From: Dyella telluris
GTDB lineage: Bacteria > Pseudomonadota > Gammaproteobacteria > Xanthomonadales > Rhodanobacteraceae
Assembly (NCBI RefSeq): GCF_014297575.1
Contig: NZ_CP060412.1
Location: forward strand, 1,240,001-1,304,000
Length of the DNA: 64,000 nt
Reading direction: 5' to 3'
The translations under genes and the position numbers were made by a program. The notes below the pieces were generated by a model. That model had not been told where the DNA came from. It saw only the letters and a list, made by a program, of their open reading frames with translations, and made no database searches. Below are positions 16,323-25,286 of the stretch, piece by piece; position 1 is the first letter of the stretch; each line of letters starts with the position of its first letter.

Positions 16323-18925
16323 CGGCGCACCATGCCTGACAGCCCACCCGAGATAAGGCTCGCCACATTGGCGAATACCAGCGGAAGCGCGATGCCGTTG
16401 GGCACCGCCAGATAACGAGGTTCCCACACGGGATCGAATTTGTCCTTGTACTTGTGCAGCCCGCGGAAGTTGTAGAACCGCTCGCCACGACCGAACAGCA
16501 TGGCCCCCAGGCGGCTCCACAACGGCGCACTGCGCCGGTTCTGCAGGCCGGAGAACGGTGCCATGCCCAGATTGAACCAGCGGTAACCTTCCTGCTTGGA
16601 CCACTGCATGAGGCTGATGAAGAGGAAGTCCATGACGCCGGCCGTGCCATCGGGAAGATGGCGCATCAGGTCCAGCGAGGCCTCTTCCTTGTTGTCGGTC
16701 AGGAACAGGTTGGCGAACGCCACCAGCTGCTCGCCCTGGTACACCAGCGCCATCGGCGTGCGCTCCAGGTAGCGCGGCTCGAACGTGCCCAGCGAGAAGC
16801 CCTTCTCGCGCACGCCCTTGTCGCGCATCCAGGCGTCCGAAATCTTCTTCAGCTGCGGCATAAGGCCGGCCACGGCATCGGCGGGCACGATCTCCATGCG
16901 CATGCCGTCGCGGGTGAGCTTGTTGATGGTGTTGCGCAGTACCTTCTTGGACTTGCCGTCGAGGTTGAAGCCGGACAGGTCCACGCGCGCTTCCTCGCCG
17001 ATCTTGAGGAAGTTCATGCCCACTTCCAGGTACAGGTCCAGGTCGTCCTGGCGTACCTGGTAGAACAGCGGCCAGCCACCGGCGCGTTCGCACTGGTCGC
17101 GGAAGGTCCACACCAGTTCGCGGCGCGCATCTTCGTCTTCGCCCACCGGATCGCCCATGGCCACCCAGCTGCGGCCTTCCACGTCGTACATGATGAAGGC
17201 GCGGTTGTCGGCATCGAACAGCAGCGTCTTGTCGCCCATCAGCGCCAGGTGCGCCTGCGCGGAGTTGTAGTTCTTGATCAGCGGCAACGCGCGCTGCAGG
17301 TCGTCCTCGCCGGGCAGGCTCAGATTCGGACGCGCCGGACGCACCAGGCTGGCCAGTGCAAACAGCAGGCCCGCCGCCGCGGCGCCTACCAGCGCGCGCA
17401 ACGCACGCGGGGCACCGCCGTGATAGAAGCTGAATTCCCACCACAGGTTGTTGCTGTATTCGACGTGCTTGTAGCTGAAGCCGACCAGCCAGCCGGCGCA
17501 CACCAGCACCGCGACGATGGCGATGATCCAGCCCCAGGAAAAGCTCGCGCTGAACATGGAGGCGCGGCGGTAGAACAACTTGTGCGCCGGTGCGAGGGCC
17601 AGCGCCAGCAGCGAAAGCAGGGTCGCTTCTTCGTAGTCGATGCCCTTGAGCAGCGACAGCACCGCGCCCAGCACCAGCAGCACCAGGGTGAGCACATAAG
17701 CCGCATCAAGGCGTCGCTGCAGGCCGCGCGCCAGGATCAGCAGCATCATGCCGACCACGCTGGACAGGAAGTGCGACACCTCCAGCACGGCCAGCGGCAG
17801 CACGTCACGCAGAATCGCCATGCGCGCCGGCAGCGCCGAGGTGGCGCCGGAGAACAGCAGCACCGCGCCCGACACCATGGTCAGGCCGGCGAAGAACGGC
17901 GGCAGCAGCGCGGTGAACCAGGGCGCCAGCTGGGTCTTCTGGCGCAGGCCACGCGCTTCGCGCCACAGCACCACCACCGTGGCGGCGAACAGCGGCAGGA
18001 AGTAGTAGATGAGTCGATAGGCCGCCAGCGCACCGAGGATGGGCGCTTCCAGCCCCTGGTTACCTTCGGCGCCGAAGCCCGCCAGCATCACCGCCTCGAA
18101 CACGCCCAGGCCACCGGGCACATGGCTGATCAGGCCGGCGATCTGCGCCAGCACGAAGATGGCGAGGAAATGACCAAAGCCCGTGTCCACCTGGTTGGGC
18201 ATCAGCAGGTAAAGCACGTAGGCGGCAAGACCCCAGTCCACCGCGCCCACCAGCACCTGGCGCAGAGCCACCAGCGTGCCCGGCAGGCTGACGCGCCAGC
18301 GCCAGATCCGCAATGGACGTCCAAGCAGGCGACTGCCGGCGATCCACAGCAGGGGAATCAGCGCGAGCACAGCGCCGACAGGAATGCGCAAGCCAGACAG
18401 CGGCAACGATGCCGGTACCGGCACCAGCAGCAGGGTGAATCCGGTCAGCGCGCTCAGGCCCAGCCAGAAACTGAGCGTGGTGTAGACCACCACCTTGGCC
18501 ACTTCCGCGGTGGAAAGGCCGGCCTGGATATAGAAGCGGTAACGGATGGAACCGGAGATCAGCAGCGCCATGCCCAGCGCATTGCTGAAGGCATAGCTGA
18601 TGAAGGAAATCAGGCTGACCTGCGCCCCCGGCAGATGCTTGCCGATGTATTTAAGGCCGAACCAGTCGTACAGGATCATCACCCCGTAGCTGCCCGCCGT
18701 GAGCAGCACGGCCAGCGCGAGGCGGTAGTTCTCCAGACCGTGGACGTAGCGGGCCACCTCGCGGTAGCTGACTTCGCTGGCAAGGTGGTGCAACGCCCAC
18801 AGCGCCAGGCACAGCATGGCCACCGAAAGCAGCGGACCGGCAAGCCTGCGCAACCGGGCCATCAGGCCAGGCCGGGCGTGCATGTCACCGGAAATCGGGG
18901 CCTCCGCCCCTGTCTGCTCCACCAC
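16319..18925 (-). CDS. mprF: Bifunctional lysylphosphatidylglycerol synthetase/flippase
   Basis: 868 residues. MprF transfers lysine from Lys-tRNA to phosphatidylglycerol and flips the product to the outer leaflet, lowering negative surface charge and giving resistance to cationic peptides. The N-terminal half (about residues 30-510) has some 13-14 membrane segments, including SYGVMILYDWFGLKYIG and SHVPGGLGVFEAVMLAGFG typical of the flippase domain. The C-terminal cytoplasmic domain (about 545-850, DUF2156) shows LMGDKTLLFD, WVAMGDPVGE, NLFLTDNKEEASLDLMRH and FNLGMAPFSG. A GTG start is chosen because GGAGG lies 10 bp upstream; an ATG 14 codons later lacks one. virJ overlaps its end. Confidence 0.95.
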   Translation of the reverse strand: MVEQTGAEAPISGDMHARPGLMARLRRLAGPLLSVAMLCLALWALHHLASEVSYREVARYVHGLENYRLALAVLLTAGSYGVMILYDWFGLKYIGKHLPGAQVSLISFISYAFSNALGMALLISGSIRYRFYIQAGLSTAEVAKVVVYTTLSFWLGLSALTGFTLLLVPVPASLPLSGLRIPVGAVLALIPLLWIAGSRLLGRPLRIWRWRVSLPGTLVALRQVLVGAVDWGLAAYVLYLLMPNQVDTGFGHFLAIFVLAQIAGLISHVPGGLGVFEAVMLAGFGAEGNQGLEAPILGALAAYRLIYYFLPLFAATVVVLWREARGLRQKTQLAPWFTALLPPFFAGLTMVSGAVLLFSGATSALPARMAILRDVLPLAVLEVSHFLSSVVGMMLLILARGLQRRLDAAYVLTLVLLVLGAVLSLLKGIDYEEATLLSLLALALAPAHKLFYRRASMFSASFSWGWIIAIVAVLVCAGWLVGFSYKHVEYSNNLWWEFSFYHGGAPRALRALVGAAAAGLLFALASLVRPARPNLSLPGEDDLQRALPLIKNYNSAQAHLALMGDKTLLFDADNRAFIMYDVEGRSWVAMGDPVGEDEDARRELVWTFRDQCERAGGWPLFYQVRQDDLDLYLEVGMNFLKIGEEARVDLSGFNLDGKSKKVLRNTINKLTRDGMRMEIVPADAVAGLMPQLKKISDAWMRDKGVREKGFSLGTFEPRYLERTPMALVYQGEQLVAFANLFLTDNKEEASLDLMRHLPDGTAGVMDFLFISLMQWSKQEGYRWFNLGMAPFSGLQNRRSAPLWSRLGAMLFGRGERFYNFRGLHKYKDKFDPVWEPRYLAVPNGIALPLVFANVASLISGGLSGMVRR

Positions 18926-18935
18926 GCGTTTACCG

Positions 18936-18940
18936 CCTCC
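18936..18940 (-). promoter_or_regulatory. Shine-Dalgarno supporting the GTG start of mprF
   Basis: GGAGG on the minus strand, 10 bp before the GTG at 18925. The next in-frame ATG (18883) has no comparable site. Confidence 0.6.
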
Positions 18941-19073
18941 ACATGACCGTCGCGCAACGCTGTCGCTGCGACCGTCTAGGATAGCCGGTCAACGTGCTGT
19001 CCTGTTCGATCGTCGCATGCAGGCATGACATTTGGTCGCGCCCCCTTCAGGTGGGGGCGCGAACCGGGATGCC

Positions 19074-21071
19074 TCAGGACTTGTTGCCCAGGCGATTGGC
19101 CATCCGGCTGATCCAGCGGTACATGAAGAACACGATGGCGGCGAAGGCGATGCCACCGGTCCACTGGGCGTAATCAGCGAAGCTCTCCCCAACCAGCGCC
19201 AGCGGCGCGGCCTTGCCCGAGAAGCCGACGATGAAGGCGATGACCACGCCGATCACGCTCTCGCCCACGATCAGGCCCGAGGCGAGCAGCACGCCCAGCT
19301 GCTTGGTGCTCTCCGGCCGGGCCGAACGGTCGGCGCGACGGTCGAAGTACCAGCCAACCACCGAACCCACCACCACCATCAGCGTGCTGACGGTGGGCAG
19401 GTAGATGCCCAGGCCCACGGCCAGCGGCGGGATGCGCACGCTCTTGGTGGTGCGCGCGAGGATCTCGTCGATGACGATGATGGCCACACCGATCCAGATG
19501 CCCGTGATGATCAGGCTCCAGTCGATGTTGTTGGTGATCACGCCCTGCGCCAGCGCGGAGATCAGGCCGGCCTGCGGCGCCGGCAGCGCATGCGCGCCTG
19601 CACCGGCCACGCCGACGAAACCGTAGGCCTTGTTGAGCAGGTCCAGCACCGGCGGAATCACCGCGGCGCCGGCAATCACGCCGATCACCAGTGCCACCTG
19701 CTGGCGCCACGGCGTGGCGTCGACCAGCTGGCCGGTCTTCAGATCCTGCAGGTTGTTGTTGGCGATGGCCGCCACGGTGAACACCACCGAGGTGATGAAC
19801 AGCGCGAACGCCACCAGCGCCTTGCCCTCTTCCGGACCCACGTGCGGCTTCACGAACGCCACCAGCAGCAGCGCGGCAGCGATCACCACCAGGATGCCCA
19901 CGCCCGACAGCGGGCTGTTGGACGAACCGATCAGGCCGGCCATGTAGCCGCACACGGTGGACACGAAGAAGCCCATCAGCACCACGAAGGCCACGCCGCC
20001 GATGGCGAGCACGCCCACGTGGTCACCCAGACCGCTGGTGGTGCCGAAATAGCCGAGCAGCCAGCCGATCGGCACGAAGCAGGCCAGCGTGATCACGCCC
20101 ACGATGCCGATCGGGATGTCGCGCTCGGTGCGCGGCAGCGAGTCGGCCTTGCCGGCCTTGCGCACGCGCGAGGCGGCCATGGCGGAGGTAAGGCCGCTGA
20201 TCACCGGCTTCACCAGCTTGGCCAGCGTCCAGATGGCCGATACGCCGATGGCGCCGGCACCCACGAAGCGCACCTTGTGGCTCCAGGTCGCGTTGGCCAG
20301 CACATCCACCGACGAGGACAGGTCGCCCAGCACCGAGTAATGCGGCACGCCCCAGCCCCAGCCGATCACCGCACCGATGAGCATGGCGATACCGACGGAA
20401 ATGCCCACGAGGTGGCCGATGGCGAACAGCGCGAAGGAAAGGTTGAAGTCGAAGCCGCTGACCGCGCCCTTGTCGTTCACGCGGAAGTTGCGCACGAAGT
20501 CCGAGGCGAACACCTGGGTGGCGACCACTACGGCGAACAGCGCCGACACGATGGAGCCCCAGAGCACCGCGAGCAGGCCGGCACGGCCCTCTTCCACGCT
20601 GTTGGCATCCGCGTCGTCGCCGGCACCCACCTTCAGTACTTCGGCGCAGGCCAGGCCTTCCGGATACGGCAGGTCGGTATCAGTGACCAGCGCGCGGCGC
20701 AGCGGGATGGAATACATCACGCCCAGGATGCCGCCCAGCGCGCACACCGCGAAGGAGGTCCAGAACGGAAAGTCGGCCCACCAGCCGATCATGATCATGC
20801 CTGGCAGCACGAAGATGATCGAGGACAACGTGCCCGCCGCCGAAGCGATGGTCTGCACGATGTTGTTTTCCTGGATGGTGGAATCCTTGAACCCGCGCAG
20901 CAGGGCCATGGAAATCACCGCCGCCGGAATCGAGGTGGCGAAGGTCAGGCCGGCCTTGAGGCCGAAGAAGACGTTGGCGGCCGTGAACACCACCGTGATG
21001 ATGACGCCCAGGATCAGACCGCGGACGGTCAGCTCTTTGCGCGATTCGGTTTGGGAAAGATGGCCGCTCAC
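19074..21071 (-). CDS. OPT-family oligopeptide transporter
   Basis: 665 residues starting at GTG, with GGGACG upstream. It is strongly hydrophobic with about 15-16 membrane segments. Family features include RGLILGVIITVVFTAANVFFGLKAG split over residues 17-41, STIQENNIVQTIASAAGT, PYPEGLACAEVL (residues 136-147), and SPLSGVGILVV in the middle. OPT transporters of this bacterial type import di- to oligopeptides or metal-peptide conjugates by proton symport. It is divergent from the large TonB receptor at 21753, separated by a 681-bp regulatory-looking gap. Together they could handle peptide uptake across both membranes, which is inference. Confidence 0.94.
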   Translation of the reverse strand: MSGHLSQTESRKELTVRGLILGVIITVVFTAANVFFGLKAGLTFATSIPAAVISMALLRGFKDSTIQENNIVQTIASAAGTLSSIIFVLPGMIMIGWWADFPFWTSFAVCALGGILGVMYSIPLRRALVTDTDLPYPEGLACAEVLKVGAGDDADANSVEEGRAGLLAVLWGSIVSALFAVVVATQVFASDFVRNFRVNDKGAVSGFDFNLSFALFAIGHLVGISVGIAMLIGAVIGWGWGVPHYSVLGDLSSSVDVLANATWSHKVRFVGAGAIGVSAIWTLAKLVKPVISGLTSAMAASRVRKAGKADSLPRTERDIPIGIVGVITLACFVPIGWLLGYFGTTSGLGDHVGVLAIGGVAFVVLMGFFVSTVCGYMAGLIGSSNSPLSGVGILVVIAAALLLVAFVKPHVGPEEGKALVAFALFITSVVFTVAAIANNNLQDLKTGQLVDATPWRQQVALVIGVIAGAAVIPPVLDLLNKAYGFVGVAGAGAHALPAPQAGLISALAQGVITNNIDWSLIITGIWIGVAIIVIDEILARTTKSVRIPPLAVGLGIYLPTVSTLMVVVGSVVGWYFDRRADRSARPESTKQLGVLLASGLIVGESVIGVVIAFIVGFSGKAAPLALVGESFADYAQWTGGIAFAAIVFFMYRWISRMANRLGNKS

Positions 21072-21752
21072 GAAAGTCGTCCCGTCATGTGTCTGCTCCC
21101 CTGTGGCCGCCCGGGCGGCACGGATACGTCAAACCCGCCGGACGGCGGGCCAGCGCGTAGGGTTGCCGGATTCTCGGGGATTGGCAACGGGTTGACGAAT
21201 GGCGCCAGCACTGCGTCAGAGCACCATCCGGCGGGCACCCAGCGGCGCACGCGCAGCGCTACTGCACACTCTGGCGCTACCGCGCTGGCGTCATCCGGGC
21301 AAACCGGAAACCGATGCCGATCCCAATCCTGACGACAACTCGCGGCATGTGCCGGATACACGCCCGCACGTCGGGGCAAGGATCCCCTTGAAGGCATCGC
21401 CGGGCGCGCATGAGTGCTTCCTGCCCAGGCACCCGGGGAAATAAATCCAGAACTCGTCTCAGGCCCGGAGACACGCTTCGCAAGAATGCGAGCAAGGGTA
21501 TTAGCCCTACTTTTAAATGAAAACAATACGTTAAAAACTACTTCAGACCTGATCCAAACGTCAGCGCGACGTCAGCAATAACTTGCTGATTATTCGTAAA
21601 TAATTGTGGTTTACATGTCAGGCGCAAGACACTTATGGTCGAACGATCTGATGGCCTGCATGTCCCGCGGCATTGCACCGCCGGTCCTGGCCATCGGAAC
21701 TGGGGAGCAAGACCGTCGATCGCATTGATCTTCTAACGGGGAGAGGTACATC
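21072..21752. other. 681-bp divergent intergenic region with an AT-rich island
   Basis: The first 420 bp have ordinary GC content and no convincing gene. A 152-codon frame on the minus strand overlaps the OPT GTG but has non-protein-like composition. From about 21490 to 21625 the DNA becomes markedly AT-rich (TTTTAAATGAAAAC, TAAAAACTAC, TTCGTAAATAATTG), unlike anything else in the window. This is probably the promoter/UP-element region of the TonB receptor and perhaps a binding site for a nucleoid protein. It also contains a CGTCAGCGCGACGTCAGC direct-repeat-like motif near 21559. Confidence 0.6.
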
Positions 21753-24700
21753 GTGAGTGTTAAAAAAATGTCTCCGGCATCTCGCATGCCGGCGCGACGG
21801 ACGGCTTTGGCCGTCGCTATCGCCATGGGTTTCGGTGTTTCGGGCTACGTGCACGCACAGTCCACCACCGGCACGATTTCGGGCCAGGTGCCCGTAGCCG
21901 CTGGGGAGTCGGTTCATATCGTGGGTGGTTCGGGTTTTGACCGCACCGTGCCGGTCGACAAGTCCGGCCGTTACAGCATCACCTTGCCGATCGGCAAATA
22001 CGATGTATCGCTGGTCCGCGATGGCCAGACCATCCAGACCAAGCAGGGCGTCACCGCGCTGGCCGCCAGCGCCGTGGCTGTGGACTTCGCTTCGGGCGAA
22101 GGCTCCAGCAACGCCAAGAATCTCTCCGGCGTGACCGTGGTGGCCAACGCCATCCCGGCGATCGACGTCAGCTCGACCACGCAAAGCACCGTCATCACGC
22201 AGGAACAGCTCAAGCAGCTGCCGCTGGCGCGCAACAGCGCCGCCATCGCCCTGCTCGCCCCGGGCGTGGTGCCTGGCGCCACCGCTGACGGCACCGGCCC
22301 CACCGGCGAACCGCTGGTGTCCTTCGGTGGCTCCACCGTGGTGGAGAACGCGTACTACATCAACGGTTTCAACACCTCCGACCCGATCTCCAACTCGGGC
22401 GGCATCAGCCTGCCGTACGGCGCCATCGCCCAGCAGGAAACGCTCACCAACGGTTACGGTCCGGAATACGGCCGCTCCACCGGCGGCGTGATCAGCCAGC
22501 TGGGTGCCAGCGGCACCAACCAGTGGAAATTCGGCGGTGCCGTGTTCTGGCAGCCGGAGGACCTGCAGGGCACGCCGGGCAACACGTACTTCAGCAACCC
22601 GAACGTCACGCCTGCACTGGCCGCTTCCAACTCGGCCTATGCCAACCGCACGCCGGGCAACCTGTACGACTACCGCAATGACAACACCGCATGGAACACG
22701 GTGTATGACGTCTACCTCGGTGGCCCGCTGATCAAGGACAAGCTGTTCTTCTTCGTGGCTGCCGAAGCCGCGCGCAGCGCCACGGAAACCGTGAGCCGCA
22801 ATGTCGGCGCGCCGCACGAGTACCACAACAACTTCAAGGATCCGAAGTACTACGCCAAGATCGACTGGAACATCACCGACAGCAACATCCTGTCGATCAC
22901 CGGCGCGAAGAACACCCACGAGTTTTACGGCGACACCTACGCCTACGACTACAGCACCAAGAAGGCCGGCGCCTTCAACGCTTACCAGCAGTCGACCAAG
23001 GACACCTTCAACCTGGGTGTCGCCAACTTCACCTCGTACATCACCGACGACCTCACGTTGAACGCGATGTACGGCAAGATGAAGGGCACGTATGCCTCGT
23101 CGCAGCCGGGCGCATCGTCCAACCCGGAGATCCTTGATTCGGGGGATCAGAACCCGGCGTACTGCCCGACGGCCAACTGCACCAACGATCAGATCACCAA
23201 CTATTCGAACAACCCGAACCATCAGTCGATGGAAACCAACACGCGCCTCAGCCTGACCTACAAGCTGGGCGACCACACGCTGAAGGCGGGTATCGACAAC
23301 CAGACCTCGAAGGACATCGAGGACGGCAGCATTCCCAACGGTCCGGGCTATTACTGGGACTATGGCTATATGGATCCGGGCAACCCGGTCCTTGGCACCG
23401 ACCCCAACGTGAGCCCCTACGTGGCGCCCTCACCCAATGGCTACTACGTGCAGAAGGGCATCTACATCACCACGGCCACGGTACGCGTGTCGCAGCGTGC
23501 GCAGTACATCAGCGACGACTGGCAGGTCACGCCGAACCTGCTGCTGAAGCTCGGCCTGCGCAACGACCAGTTCACCAACTACAACCCCGACAGCGAACCC
23601 TATGTGCGCCTGACCAAGCCGCAGTGGGCGCCGCGCCTGGGCTTCAGCTGGGACATCATGGGCGACTCCAGCATGAAGCTATTCGGCAATGCCGGCCGCT
23701 ACTATCTGGCGCTGCCGACCGGCGTGGCTCTGCGTGAGGCCTCCGCCTCCACGTACACCGGCCAGTACTACACCTATACCGGCATCGATGCGAACGGCAT
23801 CCCGACCGGCCTGACCCCGCTGCAGTCGTATGGCCTCACCCAGGGTCTCGGCGTGCCCGTGTCGGGCAACTACGAGTACGGTCAGCCGCTCGATCCGAAG
23901 ACGGTCTCGTCAACGAACCTGAAGGCGTCCTATCAGGACTCCTACGTGCTGGGCTTCCAGCATCAGTTCAGCGAGTTCTGGGCCTATGGCGTGACCGGTA
24001 CCTGGTCGAAGATGAACAACATCATCGACGACACGGCCGAAGGTCCCTACGCCATCTGCGCGGCCGCGCTCGCGCAGAACCCGGGCCTGGCCAACCAGCA
24101 GCCGGTGAATGCGCAGGCGGCCTCCATGGCCAACTGCGGCAACCTGCTCAACGTCAACGGCAGCATCCTGATCAATCCGGGCAAGACCAACACCTACAAG
24201 ATCACCAACGTCAACGGCGGCTATGCGTATGCGTCGGTCTCGCCGGCTGATATGGGCTTCCCGCAGGCTTACCGCCACTACTACTCGCTCGAGATGTATC
24301 TGGAGCACGTGTGGGACGGCAAGTGGCGCGCCAAGTTCGACTACGTGTGGTCCAAGAGCTACGGCACCACCGAGGGCCCGGTGCAGTCGAACATTGGTCA
24401 GGCATCCACCTCGCAGTCGGCCACCGAACAGTGGGACTTCGGCCAGCTGATGCAGTACGCCAACAGCGTGCAGCCCAATTCGCGCAAGCATGTGTTCAAG
24501 GCCTACGGCACCTATCAGTTCCTGCCGGAGTGGTCGCTGAGCGGCGTGGTGACGCTGGCTTCGGGCGCGCCCAAGACCTGCCTTGGCCTGTATGGCACGG
24601 ACGAGACGGATCCCGTTGCTTATGGCAACTCCTACCACTGGTGTGGTGGCCAGCCGACGCCGATCGGCACCACGGGCTATACGCCGTGGCTGCACACGAT

Positions 24701-24920
24701 CGATCTGGCCCTGGAATATCGTCCGGAGTGGGCGCAGAAGAAGCTGGCGTTCCAGCTGCAGGTGCGCAACCTGCTCAACGAGCAGAAGGAAACCGCGGCG
24801 TATCCGTCCTACGGCGCCACGGGCGCTCCCAACGTGTCCTACGGTGCGCCGTACGTGGCCGGTTACACCACGGTGGAATCCCCGCGCGTGGTGCAGCTCG
24901 GCGTGACGTACGACTGGTAA
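21753..24920 (+). CDS. Oar-like TonB-dependent outer-membrane receptor with N-terminal carboxypeptidase-regulatory-like domain
   Basis: 1,055 residues from GTG, preceded by GGGGAGAGG. The signal peptide is ARRTALAVAIAMGFGVSGYVHAQ (residues 14-36). A beta-sandwich domain of the CarboxypepD_reg type follows (about 38-115: TTGTISGQVPVAAGESVHI onward). Then come the plug (about 125-260: VTVVANAIPAIDVSS, RNSAAIALLAPGVVPG, AYYINGFNTSD, GPEYGRSTGGVI) and a 22-strand barrel ending in the aromatic VVQLGVTYDW. The architecture is that of Oar/OmpA-related receptors, abundant in Xanthomonadales and linked to large or proteinaceous substrates. The substrate is not evident. The divergent neighbour is an OPT peptide transporter, and a strong terminator follows. 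Confidence 0.92.
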   Translation: MSVKKMSPASRMPARRTALAVAIAMGFGVSGYVHAQSTTGTISGQVPVAAGESVHIVGGSGFDRTVPVDKSGRYSITLPIGKYDVSLVRDGQTIQTKQGVTALAASAVAVDFASGEGSSNAKNLSGVTVVANAIPAIDVSSTTQSTVITQEQLKQLPLARNSAAIALLAPGVVPGATADGTGPTGEPLVSFGGSTVVENAYYINGFNTSDPISNSGGISLPYGAIAQQETLTNGYGPEYGRSTGGVISQLGASGTNQWKFGGAVFWQPEDLQGTPGNTYFSNPNVTPALAASNSAYANRTPGNLYDYRNDNTAWNTVYDVYLGGPLIKDKLFFFVAAEAARSATETVSRNVGAPHEYHNNFKDPKYYAKIDWNITDSNILSITGAKNTHEFYGDTYAYDYSTKKAGAFNAYQQSTKDTFNLGVANFTSYITDDLTLNAMYGKMKGTYASSQPGASSNPEILDSGDQNPAYCPTANCTNDQITNYSNNPNHQSMETNTRLSLTYKLGDHTLKAGIDNQTSKDIEDGSIPNGPGYYWDYGYMDPGNPVLGTDPNVSPYVAPSPNGYYVQKGIYITTATVRVSQRAQYISDDWQVTPNLLLKLGLRNDQFTNYNPDSEPYVRLTKPQWAPRLGFSWDIMGDSSMKLFGNAGRYYLALPTGVALREASASTYTGQYYTYTGIDANGIPTGLTPLQSYGLTQGLGVPVSGNYEYGQPLDPKTVSSTNLKASYQDSYVLGFQHQFSEFWAYGVTGTWSKMNNIIDDTAEGPYAICAAALAQNPGLANQQPVNAQAASMANCGNLLNVNGSILINPGKTNTYKITNVNGGYAYASVSPADMGFPQAYRHYYSLEMYLEHVWDGKWRAKFDYVWSKSYGTTEGPVQSNIGQASTSQSATEQWDFGQLMQYANSVQPNSRKHVFKAYGTYQFLPEWSLSGVVTLASGAPKTCLGLYGTDETDPVAYGNSYHWCGGQPTPIGTTGYTPWLHTIDLALEYRPEWAQKKLAFQLQVRNLLNEQKETAAYPSYGATGAPNVSYGAPYVAGYTTVESPRVVQLGVTYDW

Positions 24921-24934
24921 GTGAGGGTGATGGT

Positions 24935-24998
24935 CGGAGTGGCCGCGTTTGGCCACTCCGAGTGAACAGAAGCCGCCGGTTATCCGGCGGCTTTTTTT
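24935..24998 (+). terminator. Tandem hairpins, the second a classical Rho-independent terminator
   Basis: First hairpin: CGGAGTGGCC / GGCCACTCCG (24935-24960). Second: AGCCGCCGG / CCGGCGGCT with loop TTAT (24971-24992), followed by a run of seven Ts. It terminates the TonB receptor transcript. Confidence 0.9.
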
Positions 24999-25083
24999 GT
25001 TGATGTCGCTGATCTGGCACGGCGCTTGTGATCTAGTGGCGGCCGGCCACCTCCACTTCTTCGCACCGCAACGACAAACCTCA

Positions 25084-25250
25084 CCGTCATCCCCGCGAAG
25101 GCGGGAGGCGCTCTTCAACAGCCGAAGGGCTGGTCATCCAGCGACTTTCGTTCTCGCCAACCGTTTCAAAAGGCAAAGGCACTGGATCCCCGCCTTCGCG
25201 GGGATGACGGTGAGGGAGGCTGCAACGGTGAGGGAGGCTGCAACGATGAG
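25084..25250. repeat. GTCATCCCCGC inverted-repeat module with an 18-bp tandem repeat
   Basis: CGTCATCCCCGCGAAGGCGG (about 25085) and CCGCCTTCGCGGGGATGACG (about 25190) face each other across about 75 bp. The segment 25086-25150, read on the minus strand, is the tail module of elements A and B (GGATGACC..CGGCTGTTGAAGAGCGCC). It is followed by two copies of GTGAGGGAGGCTGCAACG (25210-25245) and a partial third. It occupies the junction between the TonB receptor and the convergent sulfotransferase gene. Confidence 0.75.
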
Positions 25251-25286
25251 GGAAGCGATGTTGCTTGGGGAATCTGGCTGGATGGC

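Noticed and set aside
16454..21332. Long plus-strand open frames opposite mprF and the OPT gene
   Set aside because: Their translations are Gln/His/Arg-rich and featureless. The minus-strand membrane proteins are clear.
21068..21526. 152-codon minus-strand frame overlapping the OPT GTG start by 4 bp
   Set aside because: The overlap resembles coupling, but the translation is rich in Pro, Arg and Ala without hydrophobic or domain pattern and spans the AT-rich island border. It is probably not a gene.
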